From contig CAMGYJ010000009.1 of assembly GCA_946122785.1 (NCBI GenBank), positions 4,308,937 to 4,372,936 of the forward strand: a DNA stretch of 64,000 bases. Reading direction: 5' to 3'. The DNA is from Linum tenue (Eukaryota > Streptophyta > Magnoliopsida > Malpighiales > Linaceae). The notes beneath the pieces are model-generated. The model did not search any database. It was given only the letters and a program-made list of their open reading frames with translations, and was not told the origin of the DNA. Each line of letters opens with the position of its first letter. The first letter of the stretch is position 1. The translations under genes were made by a program, and so were the position numbers. Below, one piece after another: positions 23,870 through 35,436 of this stretch.

Positions 23870-24701
23870 GGGTCATTGGTATCAAATGACTCTAGCAAAT
23901 GACGTCTAGGAGAATGGTTAGGCTAATACAATTCGGATCAAATCCACTTTTATCAATGATGAAAAGAGAAAAGAGTGGTATTCTAAAAAATGACTCGATG
24001 CAGTTTTCAACCGCCATTCTAAAAAACCACTCGCCCATCCAGCGTTTAGAGCATGACGGATATGGATATTGAAGTATCCTCCCCGTCACATTGACATCAC
24101 TATCAAGGACTACAACTTTTATCATAGCCATAATTTTGGAATGTATGTGGATTTGTAAAAAGTAAATGTATAATTATTCTCAAAATCCCATATGTGAGAA
24201 ATAATTCCTGTTTTGAAAATTCCTTTCTTCTAAAAGTTGTAGTCCTTGAAAAGTTATGCGAAAAAAAAAAAATTCAGACGTTTGGAGTACGGAGCATAAA
24301 ATTATGGCCGTCTAAAGTTTCGCAAAATAAAAAATTGCTCGTACGAAGTAGCAAACGACGTTTTTTCAGGACGAAGGCAGGACCCAACCACCTACGACTA
24401 TTTGTGGCTGGCAAGATCTCATAAAATTATGCGCAATAAAAAAACATTTCGCTACGATTGGATACCCGAGCACAAAGTTATGTCCGTTTGAAGTTTCGAC
24501 CTAAGTTCGGATACAAACTGCAGGGGGTGCATGCGGTTTATCATACCGTTTCGCCCCAATGCGGCTTTCAGCAAAAATCGCGCCCCCAAGTAGTTTTCAG
24601 AAAAGGGTGTTATTTTTCGATTTTTTTGAAAATGACTGGTTCTTTTTTTAAATTTATTTTTCTTTTTAGTGATATTTCTAAAAAAAATCAAAGTGTTAGC
24701 A
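23870..24701. other. Intergenic DNA with an unclassified repeat
   Basis: Two related segments, near 24293 ('cataaaattatggccgtcta') and 24471 ('cacaaagttatgtccgtttg'), each followed by 'agtttcg', suggest an old repeat. No protein-coding signal is seen. Confidence 0.4.
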
Positions 24702-24751
24702 TTTTTTTTTTTTTTTGTCGAAAAGATACTTGCATTACCAAGACAAAAAAG

Positions 24752-27700
24752 TTACATCAAACCAATTTCCGAGCACAACCACGCTCGAAAATCAAAACCA
24801 ATACTTCCCGCATGAAACAAATCGAGGGCTTTTTTGGCCACCAAGTGGGCCACCCTATTGTTTTGTCTACCTACAAACATTACCCGAAACCCCGCATTAG
24901 CACCCAGCAACCGACAGATTTCCTGGAAGATAGCTCCACCCTTCGCATCCCGACTGGACCCTGCGTTCACTTTGTCGATCACCACCTTCGCATCACCAAC
25001 AAACTGAACCGCCGAGAGGCCAGCCTCTGCACACCAGCACAGCGCATCTCTAAGAGCCATCGCCTCCACCAACATCGGATCCACCATACCAGCAATACCC
25101 AAGCCCCGTGCCATTAGAATCCCTCCAGCCTCATCCTGCAGGACAATCCCAACGGAGCCATGCGACCCCGTAGAAATCGCCCCATCAAAGGCACACCTGT
25201 ACACACCCGGCACCCCCACCTGCACTGCTGAGGCAGCTATCCTCCCACCAACCGGTGGTAAACTATCAATCCATTCTTGAACCTGAAATCTGAACTGCCT
25301 TTCCAGCACAGCGAAATTGTCTTGCTGTCCCTCAAATGCCACCAAATTCCTCGACTTCCAAATCCGTCAGAGAAGACAAACAAGACGAACTACGCGCGCC
25401 GGAGAAGAATCCCGCTCCAAGAAACGCCGGAAGAAGATAGAGAATGCTTGCTCTTGACCAAGCAACAAGTCATCCCGTAACCCTGCCATTTCCCACATCC
25501 TTACTGCCACCGGGCACCAGAAAAATAAATGCTCTATAGTTTCCTCCGGAGCCCAGCAAACAGGACAGCGGGGTAAGACCAGGACCTTCTTCCGGATCAA
25601 AGCCTCCATCGTCGGGAGCGTGCGCTGCATAAGTTGCCAAATGAAGAGCCTGAGCTTGGGCTGAACCTCCAGCCCCCACACTTTTATCCATAACGCCCTA
25701 TCCATCGGATCACACCCTGGCTTCGTGCTCAGACTAGCACGATTCAGACTCTCAGCTAGTCTATATCCTGACTTCACAGTATACACCCCAGATGGGTCAA
25801 GCCTCCAAACCCAGGCATCCTCACTAGGAGTGCGAGGGATCGGAACTTGGAGGATAGCACGCACCGTGTCTGTACTAAAAGTCATCACCAGACAATCCTG
25901 ACACCAAGAACGAGTCTCCTGATCAATCAACGAGACCACGCACTCTCCCCCCACCAAAGGAGCCCCAACACACAACTCCGGAAACCGCGGGAAAATCTGA
26001 GGAATCCATCCACTCGACATAATTGGAATTGATTCCCCATCGCCCACCTGGCAACCCAACCCTTTCAGCAACAAGCGAGTACCATGGAGGATACTGTGCC
26101 AGGCCCACGAGGGACGAGAGCCTAACTTTGCCAACAAGATAGACCCCTTAGGGAAATATTTCCCCCGAAAGACTTGGGCCAACAAGGAATCTGGTTCATC
26201 AAGAATTCGCCATGCCACTTTAGCTAATAAAGCCTGATTAAATTCCTCAAACCTCCGGAACCCCATCCCACCCTCGTGCTTACTGCGACAAAGGCGGCGC
26301 CACGACACCCAAGGGATACCCGACCGACCCCCAGAGGATCCCCACCAAAATCTAGCCATATGCTTATCCATCCTTCGACAAAGGGTAACAGGCAACTTAA
26401 AACACGACATCCCATGGACCGGCAAGGCACTCGCCACTGCCTTCAGAAGAGTTTCCTTTGCCGCCCATGATAAATGCCGCTGTTTCCATCCCTTAATCCT
26501 TTCCAGTAATTTCTCCTCCAAAAAACGGAAAGTATCAGACTTTGAGCGAGCCACCAGAGTAGGGAGACCTAAGTATTTATCATGGACACCAATCGCGCCA
26601 ATCCCTAGGCAGCGTCCCATGATTTCTTGATCACTTCCCTCAATATTCCGACTAAAACAGACCGCTGATTTAGCCAGATTCACCTTTTGGCCACTCAAAG
26701 TCTCATACTCCTTAAGGACCGACATAATGTTATGGCAATCCTGAAGAGACCCTCTCAGAAACAGGTAAGAGTCATCCGCAAAAAGAAGGTGAGAAACCCG
26801 GGGCGCCCGGGGGCTCACCCGAACCCCTTCCAACCTCTTCCGATCAATAGCCTGACGCAGCAAGGCAGATAACCCCTCCGTACAGATTACAAAGAGAAGA
26901 GGAGACAAAGGATCCCCTTGCCGAAGCCCCCTCGTAGATCTGAAGAAACCGGATGGGCTACCATTCACCATAACCGAGAAGGAGGCCGTGGAGATACACT
27001 CCTTCACCCATCGAACCCAAACTTGATTAAACCCCAACTTTTCGAGAACTGCCAGTAAGAAAGGCCACTCGACCCTGTCATAGGCTTTTTCCATATCGAC
27101 CTTTAAGGCCATATAACCTTTCTTACCCGTTCTCTTATTCTTAAGGTAATGCATAATCTCGTGCCCAATCAAAATATTATCCACAATCTGGCGCTTCCTA
27201 ATGAAACCATTCTGCCCCGAGGACACAATTTGCGGCAAGATAACCGCCATTCTTTCCGCCATAATTTTGGTAATTACCTTATAGACAAATTGGCACAAAC
27301 TAATGGGTCGTAACTGACGCATAGATTCGACATTATCCACCTTCGGAATTAAGGTAAGCCAGGTATGATTAAAGCTGCGTAAGATATGCCCATTTTGAAA
27401 AAATGAGCGCACAGCATTAACCACCGACGTCCCTACGATATCCCAAAAGGCCTTAAAAAATTTTCCAGTAAAATCATCCGAACCCGGCGCCTGCAGGGAC
27501 CCCATACGAAAGACCGTACGTCTTATTTCCTCCTCCGAGACCTCTGCAACAAGGTTGCTATTCATTTCCGCAGTCACTTTCGCCTCCAAAGGGAGAGCCG
27601 CAACCCAGTATCGAATTCCCCGGACATCCGCCTCCGCGGTAAACAAATGCTCATAAAAATTCACCGCCACCTCCTCCTTTTCTGGTTCCTCCGTAGCCCA

Positions 27701-28838
27701 GGAACCGTCATCTCTTTTCAACTTTTCCACAAAGTTTCTTTTTCTCCTGGCTCGGGTCACTGTGTGGAAATACGAGGAATTCTGATCCCCAGTCCGTAAC
27801 CAATGCACCCTCGACTTCTGCTTCCAGTGCATCTCCTCCTCCGCCCATTGCAAAGTGAGATCCCTCTCTAATTGATTAATCCGATCCCAATTCACCGGGG
27901 ATTCCTCTTTTAAAGCCCCAATCTCGGCCTGAAGAACCCGAATCTGACGTTCAGAATTCGTGGTCCCCGCCTTGCTCCATTGGAAAAGGAGATGGCGTAA
28001 TTTTTTGAGCCGAGCCCACAATTGGAACATCGCCGATCCCTGCATCGATTCATGCCATACACTTTCCACCATCGGGCGAACCTCAACATTATCCGCCCAC
28101 CTAGCGTCAAAACGAAACAGCCTCTTCCCTGAGCGCACGAATGGTTTATCCGCCACAATCAGGCCTCTGTGATCCGATCCAAGATCGGTACCGTGAATCA
28201 CCAGGGAATCAGGAAAAGCGTGCAACCATCCATCAGACGCCAAGCCCCTGTCCAGCCGAACCTGGATGCAGGCATCCCCCATCCGCCTATTCGTCCAAGT
28301 AAAAGGGTTACCAGAGAAACCAAGGTCGTGAAGCCCCCAATACATCCACAAAATCCCGAAAGGGTTGCGAGTGTACTGGGTTCCAGGATCGCCCTCCCAC
28401 TTTTTCATTAGAGGCCAAGATATCATTAAAATCACCCACCACCAAATATGGTAAACCAAGACCGGCACAAAACCGTCGCAAATCGACAAGCTGAACCACC
28501 CTCTCAACCTCACGACAACTCATGTAAACAAAGACCACACAGAATTTTATTCCATCCTTTTCGACACAAACCGAAATAAAAAACTAAGAACTACAAATCA
28601 CCGAGATCGAAAGCTCGGGGGACCAACCCACTGCCAACCCTCCTGCAGAATCAACAGCATCGACTAAGAAAAAATCAAAAAAACCTAATCCCCGCAAGCG
28701 ACGAGACACAACCTTACGTCTCGAACGAGTTTCGGAAAAGAAAACAATCTCAGGATTATTCGACCGAACTACTCCTAGGATAGACTGAAACGTGAGGGAT
28801 GGCCCAATTCCCCTCACGTTCCAGGCGAGAAGCCTCAT
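24752..28838 (-). pseudogene. LINE ORF2 (endonuclease, reverse transcriptase, RNase H), broken
   Basis: Begins MRLLAWNVRGIG at 28838, the usual start of the plant L1 endonuclease; the GDFND motif lies near 28420. Three lesions are visible: an in-frame TAG at 28586-28584, a frameshift near 28335 between DFVDVLG and LHDLGFSGNPFTW, and a TGA at 25369-25367. Otherwise the reverse transcriptase frame (28513-25367) is fully open. It carries FADD at 26782-26771, QNGFIRKRQIVDN, and a zinc-binding CPVCW..TIEHLFFWCPVA near 25580-25520. After the TGA the same frame continues into RNase H (FDGAIS, VEAMALRDAL, VGDAKVVID), ending at 24752. A plant LINE with a C-terminal RNase H belongs to a well-known L1 lineage. 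Confidence 0.92.
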
Positions 28839-29573
28839 TTGGCTACATGGGGCCGCTCAAGGCCGGCTTCCACCACCTTTACAGTGTTTCCATTTTTTCC
28901 CCCATTCTCGTCCCCACTTGGAACAGTTTGAGGCCGCGCCTCCTCCACCGGATCATCAAGACAAAGCTTTTTGACTGGAGTAGGATCCTTAGCCAGGTCT
29001 TCTACAATGTCCACCGTTCTCTTCCTGTCTCCCATGTCCTCGTCCGACGGCGCCACCATCCGGAAAGCAACTTGTTTACTAGGAGGCGGGGAACCCCCCA
29101 TTCCCCCAGCCATCCCCTCCGAAACCCCACCTGCTGCCTCTGCGCCCACTTGCGAAGGAAATTCCCCCCCAACCTCCACATCCTCTTTCCCTTGGCCCTC
29201 CTTCCCCCTCGAAACAACAGACCCCAGCTTCCCTTCCTTCACTACATCCTTTGCCCCCACAGCCTCTCTATCACCACCATTATCCTTGCTTTTCCCCTCA
29301 TTTTTATGCAGCAGCTCGCCCCTCACCTTCAAGACCACCTTCGGCTTAGGTTGCACTTTCGAGCCACTAGCTATGGTCTTAACCTCACCTCGTGCCTTCC
29401 CCGAGTTCGGTTGAAGCACCTGATTCCCTTTCCCCTCCTTCTGCCCGCCACCAGACGACTTGTCGCCAAGTCTCTGCTTCGCACCATCCACTGCTGCCCC
29501 CTTCCCTTTCAGGTTAGCTTTAACAGCCCCTGCAACACGATCTCCTCCCTCCACAGCCTTCGAGCTCCTGCCC
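28835..29573 (-). pseudogene. LINE ORF1, C-terminal part
   Basis: An open frame without its own ATG runs into ORF2 (ends PHVAK, stop overlapping the ORF2 start). It is Lys/Gly/Pro-rich and low in complexity, as in the C-terminal half of plant LINE ORF1. The usual DUF4283 and CCHC regions are missing because of the 5' truncation. Confidence 0.75.
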
Positions 29574-29575
29574 TA

Positions 29576-30059
29576 GCATGCTAGCCCCTCATCGTGTGCA
29601 GGATTCAGAGGCGGCTTTCTTCTGGATGACGCCCACCCTACTCATTCTCTTATTCTTTTATTAATTGTGGTCAACTCATTTAAATTAAAAATCATTCAAA
29701 TAAAATATTTTTATTAGTTGGAGCTAGTATTATGCTTAAAAAGTGTTAGTATGCTAGCCGGATACTCTTGCCAAATGGACAAAATAGCATAAACGGATTT
29801 CTTTTATTTTTATCCTCGCATAAACCGATTTCACAACACGAGAGAAACTCAAATTGAAGAGGATTCGAACCGTTTCTCTACTCGCACCGTAGCAATTTTC
29901 GTTTGTAATATTTTTTTCTCACACACCTCCACCTCCCCCCAAAAAAACCTTTCCGCGAACTTCTCTCATCGCCCAAATATCGCTCTCTTCCATCTTCTCC
30001 AATCGCCCCCAATTCGCCCCATCTCTCTCTCTCTCTCTCGAAGCTTTTTTTCCAAATCC
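29576..30059 (+). promoter_or_regulatory. ITPK upstream region and 5' leader
   Basis: Non-coding stretch between the LINE truncation point and the ITPK start codon. The leader is pyrimidine-rich, with a (CT)n run at 30022-30039 ending about 20 bp before the ATG. No firm TATA box can be named. Confidence 0.45.
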
Positions 30060-31906
30060 ATGGCGGACACGAGGCGGTACAGAGTGGGATACGCATTGCT
30101 GCCGAAGAAGCAGAAGAGCTTCATCCAGGACTCCCTCGTCTCTCTCTGCCACGATCGCGGCATCGACCTCGTCCCAATCGACCTTCGCCGCCCTCTAATC
30201 GACCAGGGACCCTTCGATTGCCTACTCCACAAGCTCTACGGCGACGATTGGTCCCGCCAGCTCGACGATTTCCGCCGCCTCCACCCCCATGCCACCGTCA
30301 TCGACTCGCCTGAATCCATCTCCCGCCTCCACAACCGCATCTCCATGCTCCAGGTACGGATTCAACGTCGTCGTTTTTATGTCATCGGTGTGTTGCCGTA
30401 GTGGTGTTGGCCGAATATTCGAATTCGTGAGTGGAAATTTTGAATGTGAGAATTTGAGCTTTACTCCGTAGTGATATTTGGCAAATGCTCGAATTCAGGA
30501 AGGATTGAATGTTACCATGCGCCCTTATGGTTAGAGCTAATCGTGTAATGATGCTGGGTGAACGTTGGAAGTTAAAAGATGAATTAGATCCCGGTTATTC
30601 TGCTTCTGTTACGTTGATCTCGTAGCAATGGCGGCCTGATATTCGAATTCGGAGTAATTCGGAGTGAATTGTATGCGACAGGTTCCCACCATTATCAAGC
30701 TTACATTGTTTTGATGTGGTGTAAAAGTGTGAATTCAAGATGGGTTGAATTGAATGTTAGCATGTTAGGCTAACTACATTGTGACGCTGTCCAAATCTTC
30801 TTCAGGATGAATTGGATGTGTTATTAGCCGAATGTTCTGGTTTCAGGATGGATTAGATGATGTTTACTTTGAAACTAATCATCTAATGATGTTGATTGGA
30901 TGTTCTTATTAAGGTGAATTGGATGTGTTATCATTTCAACGACTGGCAATGCTAATCTCTAGTTGGATTCATGCAACAGGTTGTCTCGGAGCTCAAAACA
31001 AACTCCACTGCAATCTCACCAGCCGCCACATTTGGAATCCCAAAACAGATCGTGATCTACGACAAGGAGACCCTCTCCGACAGACGATCATGGGATCTAC
31101 TCAAGTTCCCGGTGATTGCCAAGCCGCTTATCGCAGATGGTAGTGCTAAATCCCACAAGATGATCCTAATCTTCAACCGCGAGGGGCTCGACAAACTCAA
31201 ACCCCCAATCGTTCTTCAGGAGTTTGTCAACCACGGCGGTGTGATCTTCAAAGTCTACGTGGTTGGCGACTATGTGCAGTGTGTAAAGCGGAAGTCGCTC
31301 CCCGACGTGATCCCAGGGAGCATCAGCTCGGAGAGCTCGGTGCCATTTTCTCAGGTGTCCAACATCACGACGCCATATAGGAAGAACGATGATGACGACG
31401 ACGACGACAACGATAAGTACGACTACTACAAGGCGATGCAGCTGGATGGGGCGGAGATGCCGCCCCAGAGCTTCGTCGTGGACCTCGCTAGAGGTCTGAG
31501 GTCCGCGACGAAGCTCCATCTATTTAACTTTGATGTGATTAGGGATTCCACTAGAGAGAATAAGTATTTAGTTATTGATATTAATTATTTCCCCGGGTAT
31601 GCTAAGATGCCCGGGTACGAGCGGGTTTTGTTTGATTTTTTGTGGGATGTGGTGAGTGAGAGGAAGAGAACAACAGTGGATCAGATGGCGGTGGCCGCAG
31701 TGACGGCGGCCAACGGAGGAAATAGGCCGCCGGCCGCGGCTATGGGTGTGGAAGAGAATGGCGGAAGTCCGCTTCAGCAACTGACGGCGAGGAGTTGTGA
31801 AGAGGAGGCAGTGAGGAAGATTGCTGTGACGAATAGTGGTTGTAGTACGAATAATTGTATTGAAGGGGAGGATCAAACTGAGAAATCTCCCATTCTTCAG
31901 GTTTAA
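30060..31906 (+). CDS. ITPK1: Inositol-tetrakisphosphate 1-kinase, ITPK1-type
   Basis: Two exons, 30060-30353 and 30980-31906, join in phase 0 to 406 aa. The enzyme phosphorylates inositol polyphosphates (Ins(3,4,5,6)P4 and related) on the way to phytate; plant ITPK1 also makes InsP7. Family blocks are [90 protein letters not shown] and [14 protein letters not shown]. The ATP-grasp metal ligands D283, D298 and N300 are present. Two features stand out. A nine-residue run of mostly Asp (about residues 233-241) replaces the usual loop. The C-terminus extends about 80 aa beyond the normal end near 'FLWDVV', with an Ala/Asn-rich tail. Arabidopsis ITPK1 is about 319 aa. Confidence 0.94.
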
Positions 31907-32295
31907 TTAGAAAGCCAAATTATGAAGTTTTGGTTTGAAGTTTAACTTTTGGTGCAAGTTTTGGAGAGTTGAAGCAGGATTAAGTTTGTAAGTAATAATA
32001 TTGGTATTTTCTTTTTTAAGTAGATATAAAGAAATATATTACGTTTTTGCTCTCTTAAAAGAGTTCATTGGAGATCCCCATTGTCACCACATAAGGCTTA
32101 TAGGCCATGGTATTGGAAGACGGTTGGAGATGACATTGTGGCGCTGGTAAACTTTCAGAAGTCCGAAGTTTCATTCAACGGTAATTTTAAGCCACACCAA
32201 ATTCTAATTATAAGCGGGATACTCAAGGTAAAGACGGTGGGAAAAACATGATAAATATCTCGGTCTCCCAACTTGATGAGAGCACAATGCACAAA
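31907..32295. other. ITPK 3' UTR and spacer
   Basis: AT-rich DNA following the ITPK stop. No other feature. Confidence 0.4.
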
Positions 32296-32665
32296 GTTTA
32301 TAATGTGAAGGACTAAGATGGAGAATAAGGGATGAATCCCTGAGCGGCATTTGGGGGGATTAAGTGACTGTTGATCGAGCCTTAATTTATCAGCACTACA
32401 CCACAAAGGAAGGAGGTGGATGCTAGAGTGAGGGAGCTAATAGACCCGAACGTGGAGTAGTGGAGCATTCCATTGTTTGAGGCATACTTTGATACAACCA
32501 CAATTCCAATTATTGTAAAAATTATACTTAGAGGAGATGGGGAGCAAGACAATATGATATAGGTTGCAAATCATATTGGGGAGTATGTTGTCTGTGATGG
32601 GTATCATCAATGGCTAAGCGATTTCAAGAGGAGGAATGTTTTTGTGATGTATGGAGAAGCATAAG
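32296..32665 (+). pseudogene. LINE relic (RT to zinc-binding junction)
   Basis: Plus-strand translation across frameshifts reads GLRWRIRDESLSGIWGD, then VRELIDPNVE, then IPLFEAYFDTTTIPIIVKI, then GEYVVCDGYHQWL. This is the region just C-terminal to the reverse transcriptase in plant L1 LINEs (LRWRIG..IWGDKW...ELID...Y.V..GY). Stops and shifts show it is dead. It is in the opposite orientation to the large LINE at 24.7-29.6 kb. Confidence 0.7.
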
Positions 32666-32715
32666 TCTCCAATAAGGTATGGCAAAAAAATATCACTCTA
32701 AAGGTCAAACATCTT

Positions 32716-32831
32716 ATTCGGTTAAGGTTGCGGTTAACCCGCAAACCTCAAAACATACAATATTGCTAACTACGACCGCAAAATAACTTATTTTTTTGGT
32801 TTGCGATTTAACCGCAAAACCGCAACCGAAT
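32716..32831. repeat. Hairpin-forming inverted repeat (MITE fragment)
   Basis: The left arm starts 'attcggttaaggttgcggtt' and ends 'cgcaaacc'. The right arm starts 'ggtttgcgatttaaccgc' and ends 'ccgcaaccgaat', the near-complement of the left arm. The 116-bp unit could fold into a long hairpin. No target duplication was identified. Confidence 0.6.
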
Positions 32832-33555
32832 TCCCACTCCCAGGATCAATGTTGGTGTGGCCTTGGTCTGGCAAAGAAACAAGGGAAACGAGTCTTTCTC
32901 TAGTAGCTCATCAAGGTCGAGTGGGGGTGTCTGGAATTACTCTAGGCTTATAGAATCTTTAACCACATCGACCTCATCTGTTTCTTGGACCTCAATTGGT
33001 TCTTCAATCATTGTACCTTATTTAGAATTTGGTTTCTCCCCTTGTCGAAGATCAAGAACTTCTTCTTTCTTTCTTTCTTCCTCCTCCACGACTTCGTCCC
33101 CCTTTTATCGCTATTTCTCAAGAAAATTTTGGATAGCAAGTCTTCATGCAAGATTCTCGATAAGATCTTCTTGCATCTCCTAACTCGCTCGTCTCTTCAA
33201 AGCTCAGTGTGGGATGCGGAAAGGTCTGGTCGGATACAACAGGATATGCCTGATCAAAATCATCATGGGAACTCTCCAGGACATGCCTACTACACAATGT
33301 CTTTGTAGCCATCTTTTTCATCCTCTTCCTGTATGGTAGCAAAGAGGCGATCTTGAGCAAGTTGTGCACAAGTTTGCTCAATGACCTCTATGTTCATCTT
33401 CATGCGTCGGAAGGTCTACTCTGACTGTTCGAGAATGGAGATTTCATAAAGGGTATTAATCAGGGAGTCCACCTTGGAGCACAATCTTTCGTCATCTAGA
33501 ACAAACTTCCCAAGTGCAAGCTCCAACTAGCTCTTTGGTTTCAGATATGGAATGT

Positions 33556-35436
33556 TGAAAGAACCCCGCTTCTAGGGATTCTAGGGGCTGATCTTCGGCA
33601 CTCGTGAGATTGGGATTTAGGATGGAGATTAGGGATTTAGATAGGAGAATTGGGGATTAGGGATTGAAGAACAGGATTGGGGTTGAGATAGAAGAATGGC
33701 CGGCGGCCTTTAGGGAAGAGGGACGAGATTTGAGAGGGATTAGAGACTAGGGTTTGAGAGATACTTTCTGTAATATTATTCTTGGCTGACTATGACGTAA
33801 ACCCAAAGTACATATTTATAGGAAATAAACCCAAAACCCTAATAAACTAATCCTAACCTAATCGGCCTACCCTAGCCGCCCAACCCTGCTAATAAACCTA
33901 ACTTTATTAACTATTATTATATATATCTAACATTCCACCCTCCTTGAAAGCGACCTTATCCTCAAGGTTGGAGTCAACTTTCGTCTTCTTGACCTTCCGC
34001 TTTCTTCGTTTCCAATTGCGCTCAATCCCTCGAATGAACTCTTCTCACACCAGTCCAACTTTCCTCGACTCTCCTCCACCCACGTGACATGTGTCACGTT
34101 CTTCATAGCCGAACAATCCGCCATCTTCCTTTTCGAAATCAACGAAATAAGAATCGGAGAATAGTTCTTCATTTTGCCCATCATCATTACCCACCTTGAG
34201 ATCTTCAATGAAATGTTCCATAAATTTCTCCATGGGCTTGGTGGTGAAAACAACCCATAACTTTACCGAACCTTCCTTTCCTACTCCCTTGGGTCGGCCC
34301 ACATTAGCTTGTAAGAATGAGTTGTGGCCCAAACCCAAGTCCAGCCTCTCCTTACTCCTAACTTCGCATGGGCTTGTCTCCTCCAAGAGCCCACCTTTTA
34401 AGTCCACCAAGCTTTCTTCTTTCTTTAAATGACTTCTCTGTAAAATTAGCCCAATAAGATAGCCATTGTTGGGCTCGATTTCTTTAAGACTTGGCCCATC
34501 AACGAATATAAACTTCCCCTTATGATGCGGCCCAATTGTCTCAAAGGAGCCCACCACTTCCTTCTCCTTTGCCAGCCCATGGTCAAGACTGATGGGCCCA
34601 AGCTCTGTATACTCTGGCCCACTAAGGTTGTAGGGTTGCAACTCTTGGAAGGGAAAGAGAGGCAACGAAGCGCATGAGGGAGGAGCATCGCCGCCCACCG
34701 TCTTCGTCTCCCTCGTCCCTTCTTTTCCCGACGGACACCCCGGCTCCGACGATTTTCTCATCGAACGGCGACCACCACGCCGAAAGGGAGGAGGGCCCAA
34801 ATCCGTCATCTTCTTCGTTCGTTCCTCCTTCGTCTCCGTCGTCGACTCGCTCCCGGGCAGCGGAGCTGCCACTTCCTCCTCCGACGGCCTCGTCGTCTTC
34901 TTCGTCGGCGGCTCCTTCTTCGGCGACGCTCGCTCCTCCTCGTTCTTCCACACCTCTTCCAGTTTCAACTTCAACATCTTTGTGAGTTCGTTGATTGAGA
35001 GCCTTTCGAATTTCGACATGGCTGCGATACGAGTGCCTGCAACCGGGCTCTGATACCACTGAAAGAACCCCGCTTCTAGGGATTCTAGGGGCTGATCTTC
35101 GGCACTCGTGAGATTGGGATTTAGGATGGAGATTAGGGATTTAGATAGGAGAATTGGGGATTAGGGATTGAAGAACAGGATTGGGGTTGAGATAGAAGAA
35201 TGGCCTGCGGCCTTTAGGGAAGAGGGACGAGATTTGAGAGGGATTAGAGACTAGGGTTTGATAGATACTTTCTGTAATATTATTCTTGGCTGACTATGAC
35301 GTAAACCCAAAGTACATATTTATAGGAAATAAACCCAAAACCCTAATAAACTAATCCTAACCTAATCGGCCTACCCTAGCCGCCCAACCCTGCTAATAAA
35401 CCTAACTTTATTAATTATTATTATATATATCTAACA
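33556..35436 (-). mobile_element. Young non-autonomous LTR retrotransposon (LARD-like)
   Basis: Identical-length LTRs of 377 bp at 33556-33932 and 35060-35436 differ at only three positions. The target duplication AATGT is exact (33551-33555 and 35437-35441). On the minus strand the 5' LTR ends TTTCA. After one base comes TGGTATCAGAGCCCGG (initiator tRNA-Met primer site, 35058-35043). A purine tract AAGGAGGGTGGAA precedes the 3' LTR, which begins TGTTAG. The 1127-bp interior holds one long ORF and no protease, RT, integrase or RNase H. It sits inside the Ty3/Gypsy remnant. Confidence 0.93.
34045..35019 (-). CDS. Uncharacterised ORF of the young LTR element
   Basis: A 324-aa intact reading frame starts 24 bp after the primer-binding site and fills most of the element's interior. 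It begins MSKFERLSINELTKMLKLKL, followed by a Lys/Glu-rich stretch, a Pro/Ser-rich middle (PLFPFQELQPYNLSGPEY) and an acidic C-terminal third ending ESRKVGLV. I see no CCHC zinc knuckle, protease DTG or RT motif. The place of the ORF is that of Gag, but Gag homology cannot be shown by eye. It could be a diverged Gag-like protein or a captured host sequence; being open in such a young element hints at recent selection or simply youth. Confidence 0.6.
   Translation of the reverse strand: MSKFERLSINELTKMLKLKLEEVWKNEEERASPKKEPPTKKTTRPSEEEVAAPLPGSESTTETKEERTKKMTDLGPPPFRRGGRRSMRKSSEPGCPSGKEGTRETKTVGGDAPPSCASLPLFPFQELQPYNLSGPEYTELGPISLDHGLAKEKEVVGSFETIGPHHKGKFIFVDGPSLKEIEPNNGYLIGLILQRSHLKKEESLVDLKGGLLEETSPCEVRSKERLDLGLGHNSFLQANVGRPKGVGKEGSVKLWVVFTTKPMEKFMEHFIEDLKVGNDDGQNEELFSDSYFVDFEKEDGGLFGYEERDTCHVGGGESRKVGLV

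Larger units (their letters stand above)
24702..29575 (-). mobile_element. L1-type LINE, 5'-truncated, recently inactivated
   Basis: Minus-strand non-LTR retrotransposon of about 4.9 kb. Its 3' end is marked by a 15-base poly(A) tail (T-run 24702-24716). Reading 5' to 3' it contains the tail of ORF1, an AP-type endonuclease, reverse transcriptase, a zinc-binding region and RNase H. ORF1 is cut off at its 5' end at about 29573, as usual for incomplete reverse transcription. The target duplication is unclear: only TAGCA is shared between the two flanks. Confidence 0.93.
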
